NCBI RefSeq assembly: GCF_000332335.1
Contig: NZ_KB235948.1
Location: forward strand, 3,346,181-3,410,180
Direction: 5' to 3'
DNA length: 64,000 bases
Source of the DNA: Kamptonema formosum PCC 10802
GTDB lineage: Bacteria > Cyanobacteriota > Cyanobacteriia > Cyanobacteriales > Oscillatoriaceae
Shown: piece after piece, positions 1 through 10,432 of the stretch
Layout: each line of letters begins with the position of its first letter
Numbering within the stretch: the first letter of the stretch is position 1
Notes under the pieces: model-generated
Database searches by the model: none
The model's input: the letters and a program-made list of their open reading frames with translations, nothing else
Told to the model about the DNA's origin: nothing
Position numbers and translations under genes: made by a program

Positions 1-263
1 CAACGCCTTACGGCATCAAAGGTGTGTCCAGTACCCCGAGCCCTACTACTCAGGTTTCGAACAGATGTAGTGCTCAACGCCTTACGGCATCAAAGGTGTG
101 TCCAGTTGGGCTGATTTGCAGCAGGAAAAAAGGTTGGAATCGTGCTCAACGCCTTACGGCATCAAAGGTGTGTCCAGCAATCAGCAACTTATTGGACAGC
201 AAATATAAGACGTGCTCAACGCCTTACGGCATCAAAGGTGTGTCCAGCCTGAGCAAAAGTATC

Positions 264-465
264 GGTTTCGTGCTAAACTAGAAGAGTGCTCAACGCCTTA
301 CGGCATCAAAGGTGTGTCCAGCGGCTTGAGGCTTTGCTGAAAGCTGTTGGAGCTGAGTGCTCAACGCCTTACGGCATCAAAGGTGTGTCCAGTATTCGCC
401 GCCAAGAAGGTATTCCTGGAAGCCTAAGCGTGCTCAACGCCTTACGGCATCAAAGGTGTGTCCAG
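264..465 (-). repeat. Array segment duplicated at 908-1109
   Basis: A 202-bp stretch holding the last 22 nt of one spacer, a repeat, a 35-nt spacer, a repeat, a 37-nt spacer and a repeat is present identically at 908-1109. The right boundary is at a repeat. The left boundary is inside a spacer: the spacers at 248-285 and 896-929 share their last 22 nt but differ before that. Confidence 0.95.
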
Positions 466-907
466 CTCCGACCTCCCTGACACGAGTTCCCGTTTGAAGC
501 GTGATCAACGCCTTACGGCATCAAAGGTGTGTCCAGATACCCGATCGATGACCCAAGGACTTACTTGGAAATGTGCTCAACGCCTTACGGCATCAAAGGT
601 GTGTCCAGACTTAGTTAAGCCAGAGGGGTAGGATCGTGACTTCGTGCTCAACGCCTTACGGCATCAAAGGTGTGTCCAGAACCATATTTATCTCCAGGGC
701 AACACTTTAAGCATAGGTGCTCAACGCCTTACGGCATCAAAGGTGTGTCCAGATAGAAGTGTTTAAGGCCATCTAATCTATTTAATTTAGTGCTCAACGC
801 CTTACGGCATCAAAGGTGTGTCCAGGACTGAGAGATACCAGACGCTCCCTGACCAAGAGGTGCTCAACGCCTTACGGCATCAAAGGTGTGTCCAGAGCCG
901 CCGTTTT

Positions 908-1109
908 GGTTTCGTGCTAAACTAGAAGAGTGCTCAACGCCTTACGGCATCAAAGGTGTGTCCAGCGGCTTGAGGCTTTGCTGAAAGCTGTTGGAGCTGA
1001 GTGCTCAACGCCTTACGGCATCAAAGGTGTGTCCAGTATTCGCCGCCAAGAAGGTATTCCTGGAAGCCTAAGCGTGCTCAACGCCTTACGGCATCAAAGG
1101 TGTGTCCAG
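908..1109 (-). repeat. Second copy of the 264-465 array segment
   Basis: Second copy of the 202-bp duplication, with the same two complete spacers (966-1000 and 1037-1073 equal 322-356 and 393-429). Six unique spacers lie between the copies. Confidence 0.95.
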
Positions 1110-2636
1110 TCAGCAACTGCCAGACCTCCTTCTTCCGGGAGCCAGTGTTCAACGCCTTACGGCATCAAAGGTGTGTCCAGGTTCTTAAAGAAGTTCTGAA
1201 ACAGCAGAGGGAAAAAGTGCTCAACGCCTTACGGCATCAAAGGTGTGTCCAGCAATTTCCGAGTGCCGGCGCTCTCGCACTATCCCGTGCTCAACGCCTT
1301 ACGGCATCAAAGGTGTGTCCAGGAATTGCAACAGATGCCCCTGAAACAACGCTTCAGTGCTCAACGCCTTACGGCATCAAAGGTGTGTCCAGGTAAGTAT
1401 CTAAGCCAAATTGCGAACCGCATAATAGTGCTCAACGCCTTACGGCATCAAAGGTGTGTCCAGATGTGGGCGGGATACCCCGCCCCATCCTTTCTGGGTG
1501 CTCAACGCCTTACGGCATCAAAGGTGTGTCCAGGGTGGGCTGGCCGGTACAGGTAGTACCGCTTCTGCCGTGCTCAACGCCTTACGGCATCAAAGGTGTG
1601 TCCAGGGGGAGAAGTCGTAAGCGAATCGGCTGTGATTGCGTGCTCAACGCCTTACGGCATCAAAGGTGTGTCCAGTTGTGGCAATGGCCACTGGCACCGA
1701 AGCGGAAGAACTGGGTGCTCAACGCCTTACGGCATCAAAGGTGTGTCCAGTCTCAGCCGCCGCCCGGGCGGTTTCAATCTCCTCGTGCTCAACGCCTTAC
1801 GGCATCAAAGGTGTGTCCAGAAGCTAGAGTTTGGAATTGGACTCTCGCCGGTAATGTGCTCAACGCCTTACGGCATCAAAGGTGTGTCCAGTCTAGCACT
1901 GCCTGAGGAATTTCTTGAGGCGATTTGTGCTCAACGCCTTACGGCATCAAAGGTGTGTCCAGACATCTGGGATGAAAACGAGATGGCCTTGACAATCGTG
2001 CTCAACGCCTTACGGCATCAAAGGTGTGTCCAGGCTCGATAATTTTATAAATGCCAGTAGTTGTTCTAGTGCTCAACGCCTTACGGCATCAAAGGTGTGT
2101 CCAGCATAAAGGACTCAATTGGACGGTGCAGCAAACTAGTGCTCAACGCCTTACGGCATCAAAGGTGTGTCCAGGGAAACAGGCCGCAGGTAAAACCCCC
2201 GCCCCCTATGTGCTCAACGCCTTACGGCATCAAAGGTGTGTCCAGCTGTCAAACTGCGAGACAGGAAACACCTAGAGTCTGTGCTCAACGCCTTACGGCA
2301 TCAAAGGTGTGTCCAGGAAATCTTACTTTCGACAACGCGAGTGGTTTATAAGTGTTCAACGCCTTACGGCATCAAAGGTGTGTCCAGGACTTCAGCCGAT
2401 AGCAGGGCCCCTTCCTTTGAGGTGCTCAACGCCTTACGGCATCAAAGGTGTGTCCAGAATTGTTAATTGAGCGCGAATATCTGGCGAGCAGGTGTGCTCA
2501 ACGCCTTACGGCATCAAAGGTGTGTCCAGTCGACTTCAATCCCCTCTTTGCGGAGGGACACGAGTGCTCAACGCCTTACGGCATCAAAGGTGTGTCCAGG
2601 ACAGCTGGGCTGCAATCCAGGGTTTGAGGATGCCCT

Positions 2637-5600
2637 GTGCTCAACGCCTTACGGCATCAGAGGTGTGTCCAGCTACTTTTTGGGGCCCAAGTATTTTCGC
2701 TTTGAATGGTGCTCAACGCCTTACGGCATCAGAGGTGTGTCCAGCTGGGCAACAAGGTGTTGATGCCGGAGGGATGGCATGTGTTCAACGCCTTACGGCA
2801 TCAGAGGTGTGTCCAGGCACGTTACCATTGGAGGCATTAAGTACGCTTGGAAGTGCTCAACGCCTTACGGCATCAGAGGTGTGTCCAGATAACAATCCCC
2901 GATATCGCCAACGGACTCGCAGTGTGCTCAACGCCTTACGGCATCAGAGGTGTGTCCAGATAGCATTGCCTGCTCCAAAGAGAGCTCCTCCTACGTGCTC
3001 AACGCCTTACGGCATCAGAGGTGTGTCCAGCGATTCTTGACCGAAACCACCAGCGGCAACGAAAGCGTGCTCAACGCCTTACGGCATCAGAGGTGTGTCC
3101 AGAGCAGTTAAAACAGAACAATACGCTGTCGGGGATAGCGTGCTCAACGCCTTACGGCATCAGAGGTGTGTCCAGGAGTCCAAACGGCCCCACACTTGCT
3201 TTTTTCGCTCCTGTGCTCAACGCCTTACGGCATCAGAGGTGTGTCCAGGATCGCACGTCAGCATTAGATCGACTCCCTCTCGCTGTGCTCAACGCCTTAC
3301 GGCATCAGAGGTGTGTCCAGACCCTTTTCCGCACATACAAGCTGATGCCGTTGAATGTGCTCAACGCCTTACGGCATCAGAGGTGTGTCCAGGCTTTAGC
3401 GGCATGCAAATCTGGCTTGCCAAATTCCCGGTGCTCAACGCCTTACGGCATCAGAGGTGTGTCCAGAAGCAAAGCGCTTCGGCTTTTTTGCGATCTGTAT
3501 CGTGCTCAACGCCTTACGGCATCAGAGGTGTGTCCAGGCAAGCCGGGGTGTTCCTGTACAACTTTAACTGGAAGTGCTCAACGCCTTACGGCATCAGAGG
3601 TGTGTCCAGAGCCTAGAAGACGTCTCCCTCTAGGTGAAGGTACAAAGTGCTCAACGCCTTACGGCATCAGAGGTGTGTCCAGATGAGCATGTCATACTCG
3701 CCAGACCCTTCTGCGTAGTGCTCAACGCCTTACGGCATCAGAGGTGTGTCCAGCTCCGTTGGGGTCGAACCAGTCAACTTCTTGGCTCCGTGCTCAACGC
3801 CTTACGGCATCAGAGGTGTGTCCAGGACTGATACGGATGGAAGCGCATCAGGCCGCGTTGAGTGCTCAACGCCTTACGGCATCAGAGGTGTGTCCAGGAA
3901 CTGAAACGGAAGCACAAGGGAGCCAATGCCTTGTGCTCAACGCCTTACGGCATCAGAGGTGTGTCCAGCATGGTACGTTTCAGGTGGGGTCTACGGAGAG
4001 AAGGTGCTCAACGCCTTACGGCATCAGAGGTGTGTCCAGGGTATTGGTACTTCGAATCTTTAGCCCATGCGTAGAGTGCTCAACGCCTTACGGCATCAGA
4101 GGTGTGTCCAGTCTTATCTGTGCAAGTTGCAAGCACTGCAACAATGTGTTCAACGCCTTACGGCATCAGAGGTGTGTCCAGATTTCCAGGAAACTCTGTC
4201 AATCCGATACTTGGGGTGCTCAACGCCTTACGGCATCAGAGGTGTGTCCAGATTCGCCGCCAAGAAGGTATTCCTGGAAGTCTAATCGTGCTCAACGCCT
4301 TACGGCATCAGAGGTGTGTCCAGGAGCTATCGTGCAAGGAGGGCAAGAGACGTAACAAGTGCTCAACGCCTTACGGCATCAGAGGTGTGTCCAGGAACCT
4401 ACGACGTAGGCTGGTGGCTCATCTATGAGTGCTCAACGCCTTACGGCATCAGAGGTGTGTCCAGCGGCCATATTTTTTTGTCCAGGTTCAGTGAATCGAG
4501 TGTTCAACGCCTTACGGCATCAGAGGTGTGTCCAGCTTCCCAGTCGGGACTCGAATCACTGGTGCTATCCGTGCTCAACGCCTTACGGCATCAGAGGTGT
4601 GTCCAGTCTACCGGCACCGAATCGCCGTCATCCTCGTAACCGTGCTCAACGCCTTACGGCATCAGAGGTGTGTCCAGTATGGGCTCAGAGTCCATCGTAA
4701 CTTCTGGCGGAAGTGCTCAACGCCTTACGGCATCAGAGGTGTGTCCAGGAAAATACGACCCTTAAACAGGGTTTTTCAAAAAAGTGCTCAACGCCTTACG
4801 GCATCAGAGGTGTGTCCAGGAGTGAGGGGGCAGGGGAAAGCTCTCACTCTGGCCGTGCTCAACGCCTTACGGCATCAGAGGTGTGTCCAGAGTCGGATTC
4901 GGTGGCGGATGATGCTCCATCCTTTCTGGGTGCTCAACGCCTTACGGCATCAGAGGTGTGTCCAGACTGCGGGATAAGTCTTACCGCTGTTTTTAGTATG
5001 AGTGCTCAACGCCTTACGGCATCAGAGGTGTGTCCAGGCAGTCCTGGAGACTCGCCCCCGGCAGCGAATTCGTGCTCAACGCCTTACGGCATCAGAGGTG
5101 TGTCCAGATAAGTGGTGAAAAAAACAGGGAACTGAAACGGAAGGTGCTCAACGCCTTACGGCATCAGAGGTGTGTCCAGATTCAGAAGGGTCGGGTGAAT
5201 ACAATATGCTGTTAGTGCTCAACGCCTTACGGCATCAGAGGTGTGTCCAGGCCCTTCTTCTTAACCCCCCAGTTAACACCGGTATGTGCTCAACGCCTTA
5301 CGGCATCAGAGGTGTGTCCAGCGCCCAAGGGCTTTTTTGTGTTGTAAGTCTCCATGGTGCTCAACGCCTTACGGCATCAGAGGTGTGTCCAGATATAATT
5401 ACCAAAACCAGCCATAATAGCCATCCTCGTGCTCAACGCCTTACGGCATCAGAGGTGTGTCCAGGTTGGACGATTGCGGCCTTTTGCGGCTGCAAGTTGA
5501 GTGCTCAACGCCTTACGGCATCAGAGGTGTGTCCAGCCGGCTGGAACGCTTGCATTGGCGTCTATCGAGCGGTGCTCAACGCCTTACGGCATCAGAGGTG

Positions 5601-8177
5601 TGTCCAGCGTGGCAGCCGATGACGCTTCGTTTATTCTGGCCCAGTGCTCAACGCCTTACGGCATCAGAGGTGTGTCCAGTCGCACCCGCTCATTCGTCGC
5701 GATTTGAGCCCATAGTGCTCAACGCCTTACGGCATCAGAGGTGTGTCCAGTTCTCCGTCACCGGCATAAACTAGCAATTCCTTTCCGGGTGCTCAACGCC
5801 TTACGGCATCAGAGGTGTGTCCAGAGGCTGTTCTGATTGCAACTGGGCAGGCCAAGTTGAGTGCTCAACGCCTTACGGCATCAGAGGTGTGTCCAGAGCT
5901 TACCGGTAACATCTACTGCGCTCGTCAAGGGTGCTCAACGCCTTACGGCATCAGAGGTGTGTCCAGAGCTGGGTAGTGATAGTTGGACTCGGACGATCCC
6001 ATTCGTGCTCAACGCCTTACGGCATCAGAGGTGTGTCCAGGTTGAGTGCCGGTGTTCCTCGGAAGGGCTCTGGGCTGTGCTCAACGCCTTACGGCATCAG
6101 AGGTGTGTCCAGTAGCTTACCGCATCCGATCTCTTGCCCCTAGAAACTGTGCTCAACGCCTTACGGCATCAGAGGTGTGTCCAGTTGGGGGAGAGCTGCC
6201 CCCACCGGCAGCAGGGAGGTGCTCAACGCCTTACGGCATCAGAGGTGTGTCCAGTTGCGTAAAAATTTGTCGCAGTGGCGGCAGCTATTGTGCTCAACGC
6301 CTTACGGCATCAGAGGTGTGTCCAGTTCCGCCACTCCTCCTGGTATTTCTAATGTTTGCCCCGTGCTCAACGCCTTACGGCATCAGAGGTGTGTCCAGAT
6401 GGGCAGCACCGGACGCAGCACCGGGCCGCATCTTGTGCTCAACGCCTTACGGCATCAGAGGTGTGTCCAGGCTGCTGAATTTGCCCCAACAACCAAGGAA
6501 TCAGTCGTGCTCAACGCCTTACGGCATCAGAGGTGTGTCCAGTAGCGCAATTGATTTTTTGCATCTTGGGTTTAGGGTGCTCAACGCCTTACGGCATCAG
6601 AGGTGTGTCCAGTCGGCACCTGCGAGCGCAGAGCCGGCACTCACCAGTGCTCAACGCCTTACGGCATCAGAGGTGTGTCCAGCAAGGCTGGGAGCCTTGC
6701 GACTACCTGCGCCATTTGTGCTCAACGCCTTACGGCATCAGAGGTGTGTCCAGTACATAACTGTTTATGCTATTTCAGGAGTGCCTGTGTGCTCAACGCC
6801 TTACGGCATCAGAGGTGTGTCCAGAGTGTTGAGGACATTAGCGGGCATGACTTACTAAAAGTGCTCAACGCCTTACGGCATCAGAGGTGTGTCCAGCATC
6901 GAGCCAGTCAAGAGCCTGCCTTAGCGCTTCAGGTGCTCAACGCCTTACGGCATCAGAGGTGTGTCCAGTTTCGTTCTCCCCCAGAAGTTTTACTTCCGTA
7001 ATTGCGTGCTCAACGCCTTACGGCATCAGAGGTGTGTCCAGGAGAGAGTAATAGGTAGCAAGACATGGCTTGTCCTTGTGCTCAACGCCTTACGGCATCA
7101 GAGGTGTGTCCAGATTGAAGCTAAGCGCATAGCACTCCTCAAGCGTGCTCAACGCCTTACGGCATCAGAGGTGTGTCCAGGATTGCTTCCCGACGAATTT
7201 TACTGGGAATGGCAGTGCTCAACGCCTTACGGCATCAGAGGTGTGTCCAGAAGAGAAAGACTATCTCAAAAAATTGGCGGTTTTGTGCTCAACGCCTTAC
7301 GGCATCAGAGGTGTGTCCAGCCACACTTTTCAGGACCGTGCGGCGCACCCACTCGTGTGCTCAACGCCTTACGGCATCAGAGGTGTGTCCAGGATAGTAC
7401 CCCTTGGCTGCTGCCACCGCGCCACCGGGTGCTCAACGCCTTACGGCATCAGAGGTGTGTCCAGCCAAATGGCGACTACGATCATGAAAGCGGCCAGCTG
7501 TGCTCAACGCCTTACGGCATCAGAGGTGTGTCCAGCGTTCCAATTGTCGAGCCGTTTGCGTCGTAGGTCAGTGCTCAACGCCTTACGGCATCAGAGGTGT
7601 GTCCAGCAAAGTGTCCTACTGGGACGTAATTTCAGTTACACCAGTGCTCAACGCCTTACGGCATCAGAGGTGTGTCCAGGCGAGAGCGCTGCTGCTTATC
7701 TGGATGTGACTGTCCGTGCTCAACGCCTTACGGCATCAGAGGTGTGTCCAGCAGCACTAACATTAGTTATGCCTTCTTTTCCTATTTCGTGCTCAACGCC
7801 TTACGGCATCAGAGGTGTGTCCAGAGTAACTTTATTGTTGCGTGAGAAGTCTTATAGTTGTGCTCAACGCCTTACGGCATCAGAGGTGTGTCCAGTTTGC
7901 TATCGCCGCACTAGAAGAGCGGGGAGTCGGTGCTCAACGCCTTACGGCATCAGAGGTGTGTCCAGCTGAAGTAGATAATGCGTCAAGGTTTTTTTACTTA
8001 GTGCTCAACGCCTTACGGCATCAGAGGTGTGTCCAGGAAGCCAAGTTTGAGCTACGCCAGAAGGATACTCAGTGCTCAACGCCTTACGGCATCAGAGGTG
8101 TGTCCAGCGTTTTACCGTAGAGTAAGATTCGCCGAAAGCTTGTGCTCAACGCCTTACGGCATCAGAGGTGTGTCCAG
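2637..8177 (-). repeat. Younger half of the array: 78 repeats of the CATCAGAGG allele
   Basis: From the repeat at 2637-2672 to the leader-proximal repeat at 8142-8177 every copy carries CATCAGAGG. A single clean boundary fits one substitution in the leader-proximal template repeat that all later duplications inherited. Position-4 variants (GTGTTC) recur at 2781, 4146 and 4500. Confidence 0.97.
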
Positions 8178-8436
8178 AGCGCCGGCTGAAACCCTTGCTC
8201 CAGAACCGCCTGTACACCATTATACAACCACCTCTCCGGAAAAGCAACCGGCACAGCAAAATCCCTCCAAAACCACCGGCTCACAGCAAATCCCCTCCTC
8301 TCAAACCCTTACCCCACCTACATTATAGCAAATTGCAAGCACCCCTGACCGCTCCAAAAACCCCAAAAAGCACACCTGCTGGAAGTTTCCCGCCGGCAGT
8401 GCCGGCACAGCCACCTCACAGCCAGAGGTGCTTGCC
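8178..8436 (-). promoter_or_regulatory. CRISPR leader between cas2 and the first repeat
   Basis: This 259-bp gene-free stretch lies between the cas2 stop and the leader-proximal repeat. Read on the minus strand it contains two TATAAT boxes: one at 8219-8224 with a well spaced -35 box, and one at 8322-8327 with an upstream TGC that makes it an extended -10. Plus-strand reading frames across it show no family resemblance and run out of the last repeat, so they are not called. Confidence 0.8.
8219..8247 (-). promoter_or_regulatory. Predicted promoter of the CRISPR array
   Basis: On the minus strand TTGCTT (8242-8247) and a perfect TATAAT (8219-8224) are separated by 17 nt. Transcription would start near 8212, about 35 nt before the first repeat, and run leftward through the whole array. 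This agrees with the orientation deduced from the hairpin and the 8-nt handle. Confidence 0.75.
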
Positions 8437-8730
8437 TCAGACAATCCTGTACCCCTCTTGGGCCACCGGCCACGCCCCAGCACGGTTATAAGCGTGCAGC
8501 CCCTCCACACACTGGTTAGGCAAACGGATCAGCAGCAGACTGTCCTCCGCCGCCAAAACCCTCTCCAACTCCCAGCGCAGCTTCTCCCGATCCCGCTGGC
8601 TCAGCCAACAGCGGAAAATCGAATATTGCAGGCGCTCCCCATATCCTTGCAGCAGCTTGTAAGCCTTCTGCCAGCGCTTCGGGCACCGAATATCATAAGC
8701 CACTAAATACCAGTTTTTTGCTTCAGCCAC
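8437..8730 (-). CDS. cas2: CRISPR-associated endoribonuclease-family protein Cas2
   Basis: Cas2 dimers bridge two Cas1 dimers in the spacer-integration complex. The 97-residue product has the usual Cas2 size and ferredoxin-like opening: WYLVAYDIRCPKRWQKAYK near residues 7-25 carries the first-strand Asp, and SIFRCWLS (around 37-44) matches the family's second conserved stretch. The ATG at 8730 lies 9 nt after the cas4-cas1 stop, so the two are probably co-translated as an adaptation unit. The gene is the last one before the leader. Confidence 0.97.
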   Translation of the reverse strand: MAEAKNWYLVAYDIRCPKRWQKAYKLLQGYGERLQYSIFRCWLSQRDREKLRWELERVLAAEDSLLLIRLPNQCVEGLHAYNRAGAWPVAQEGYRIV

Positions 8731-8739
8731 AATACCACC

Positions 8740-10404
8740 TCACCGCAACACTAACTGACCGAACAAACCCCCTTCGCCACTCCACTCTTTTTCCAGCAGC
8801 CGCACCTCCAACTCAAACAGACGCCGGTAGGTCAAAGAATAGCCGGTAGCTGGGTGCTTCCAACTTTCCTCCTTGCGCTTCTCGTAAATATCAATCAACT
8901 TTTCTTTCCCCGCATCCTTCAGCCAAACCTGCTCTCCCCGCACGTCAAAATCCGCCAGAACATCCCACTGTCCCCGGTTAACAGATGCCATCACCGGCAT
9001 ATCCACCAGCGGAACTCGGAAAATTTCCAGCAAATCCAGCCCCAGCGGCGGTGCCTGAGTGCGCGGCTGGTGGTAAAATCCCAGTGCGGGCTCTAACCCA
9101 ACCGTCAGGATCGCATTCATCACATCCTTGAGCAGCAAAGCGTAGCCAAAACTCAACAGACAATTGAACCGGTCTTTTGGCGGGCGGCGATTGCGACCGG
9201 CAAAGCGCAATTCAGGCACAACCGCCTCCGAAATCAGACACGGCAGCGCCCCAAAATACAGGGCAGCCAGATTGCCTTCCACCCCCAGCAGAGATGACAG
9301 GGAATCAGCTTTTTCCACTTGTTTCAGGACTGCTTTCATCTGAGAAATTGCCCCTTTCAGCGCCACCGGCACGCTCTTCACCCCCCGCTGCCCACGCATC
9401 AAAAACTTGCGCTGGCTCTCCCCGCGACAAGTCACTAGCTTCCGCGCCAAATCCAAGCAAATCTCAGGATTGCTCAGCGCCGCATACTGGCGGATGCGCC
9501 GGTGAATAGAACCCTGCCGGCTGTCAAAGCTGCCCAGATATCGCCCGCCGCCGGAAATAAAATGCACCCCAATCCCCTCACCGGCACAGAAGTGCAGCGC
9601 TTGCGTAGAAATCTGGGCGAAACTGTGCAGCACAATTTGCCCCACCTGTCGGGCGGAAATGGTTTCCACCGGCTGGTTGCGGCGGGAGATTTTGATTTGC
9701 TCGCCGGTGCGCCCCACAGCGGTTCCCGGTTCCAAAATGTGAAGAATTTGCCGGTCATCATCTTCCGGAAATAAACGAATAGGCTGCCACTCGCGGTTGT
9801 GCGCCAGTCGCGCTTCTTCAGGCAGACAAACCGGCGCGAGAGAGCAGCGGGCGCACAGGCGCTCATTCTCAATTACAGGAGGCCGGTGTGCCGATTCTCG
9901 CAGCGCTTTTGCTTGTTTTACCGCGTCTCGAACCGCTTCCCGCCCCGCATCATCCAGGGGCACATGCACTAAAATATTCTCAGCATGGTAGCGAATTCTC
10001 CCTTCTTTAACCCTGATTTTGAGAGCGTATTCAATCAAGCAACAGTAAGCGAGAACTTGCAGCCGATCGCTCTCCCAAGCTTGCGGCTGATTATTTTCAT
10101 CCCGGAAGCAGCGACCTCGTTTGTGTTCGTAGGGAATCGTCTCCCCATCGCGCGTGCGGAGAGCGTCAACCCGACCGCGCAATCCCAACTCCTCACTTTC
10201 CAGGAAGAGTTCTTCCCACTCCTCATCTTCCTGTTTTTCAAGCTCAGCGTGCAGCCGGCGTCCGGCAAAAACAGCCGCATCCTGGGTGTGAAGTTCCTCC
10301 ACTTCTTCCAGGTAGAAAAGGCGAGGGCAGTAGGCAATAGCGTGCAGTGCCGAGACGCGAATCGTTTCTTGTGCGGTTTTTTCGGTAAAGTCTAGTGTTT
10401 GCAT
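8740..10404 (-). CDS. cas4-cas1: Cas4-Cas1 fusion, CRISPR spacer acquisition nuclease/integrase
   Basis: The 554-residue protein joins a Cas4 exonuclease (about 1-200), which trims and orients prespacers, to a Cas1 integrase (about 210-554). The Cas4 half shows Cys26 in AYCPR, the RecB-type nuclease residues Asp80 (GRVDAL), Glu93 and Lys95 (YEHK), Gln116/Tyr120, and the cluster cysteines 184, 187 and 193, so both the iron-sulfur site and the nuclease look intact. The Cas1 half keeps the metal ligands Glu376 (VEGNLA), His445 (GFYHQ) and an acidic residue in GLDLLEIFR (457-460). Fusions of this kind are typical of MYXAN-like type I-B systems and couple PAM recognition to integration. Its 5' region carries a CRISPR-repeat-like hairpin (10433-10454). 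It is separated from the interference genes by a uma2 gene. Confidence 0.96.
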   Translation of the reverse strand: MQTLDFTEKTAQETIRVSALHAIAYCPRLFYLEEVEELHTQDAAVFAGRRLHAELEKQEDEEWEELFLESEELGLRGRVDALRTRDGETIPYEHKRGRCFRDENNQPQAWESDRLQVLAYCCLIEYALKIRVKEGRIRYHAENILVHVPLDDAGREAVRDAVKQAKALRESAHRPPVIENERLCARCSLAPVCLPEEARLAHNREWQPIRLFPEDDDRQILHILEPGTAVGRTGEQIKISRRNQPVETISARQVGQIVLHSFAQISTQALHFCAGEGIGVHFISGGGRYLGSFDSRQGSIHRRIRQYAALSNPEICLDLARKLVTCRGESQRKFLMRGQRGVKSVPVALKGAISQMKAVLKQVEKADSLSSLLGVEGNLAALYFGALPCLISEAVVPELRFAGRNRRPPKDRFNCLLSFGYALLLKDVMNAILTVGLEPALGFYHQPRTQAPPLGLDLLEIFRVPLVDMPVMASVNRGQWDVLADFDVRGEQVWLKDAGKEKLIDIYEKRKEESWKHPATGYSLTYRRLFELEVRLLEKEWSGEGGLFGQLVLR

Positions 10405-10432
10405 AAAAGATGCCAGAAAAGGTATAAGTTTA

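Larger units (their letters stand above)
1..2599 (-). repeat. Older half of the array: 37 repeats of the CATCAAAGG allele
   Basis: Repeats 1 to 37, the last at 2564-2599, all read CATCAAAGG (plus strand) at the position where every later repeat reads CATCAGAGG. Because the leader is at the opposite end, this block is the older, leader-distal part. Scattered single changes at plus-strand repeat position 4 occur at 501 (GTGATC), 1145 and 2352 (GTGTTC). Confidence 0.97.
1..8177 (-). CRISPR. Very large type I CRISPR array, 115 repeats and 114 spacers visible
   Basis: A 36-nt repeat recurs every 67-75 nt without a gap. Read on the plus strand it starts GTGCTCAACG and ends TGTGTCCAG; read in the transcribed (minus) direction it starts CTGGACACAC and ends GTTGAGCAC. 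The first copy (1-31) lacks 5 nt, so the array continues off the left edge; the last full repeat is 8142-8177. Spacers are 31-39 nt, mostly 34-37 (shortest 7114-7144, longest 1676-1714 and 4891-4929). The minus-strand repeat contains a short hairpin, AUGCC with GGCGU around a GUAA tetraloop, followed by the 8-nt tail TTGAGCAC, as expected for a Cas6-generated 5' handle. A promoter and cas2 at the 8178 side place the leader there, so the youngest spacers are at high coordinates. All three plus-strand frames of the repeat are open, so apparent ORFs here are not genes. Confidence 0.99.

Noticed and set aside
4536-4570. Spacer resembling a tRNA T-arm (TTCGAGT on the minus strand)
   Set aside because: The flanking bases do not pair to form a T stem, so a tRNA-gene target is not supported.
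5322-5356. Terminator-like GCCCAAGGGC followed by a T-run inside a spacer
   Set aside because: The hairpin plus T-run is on the plus strand, while the array is read on the minus strand. It is most likely a captured viral terminator with no role here.
5465-5860. Spacers 5465-5500 and 5825-5860 share the terminal CAAGTTGA
   Set aside because: Eight shared bases at one end are within what chance could give among 114 spacers.
24-8328. Dozens of plus-strand ORFs of 60-274 codons across the CRISPR array
   Set aside because: The 36-nt repeat has no stop in any plus-strand frame, so each ORF is repeat translation (for example LNALRHQRCVQ) broken by random spacer sequence. The array is transcribed on the other strand.
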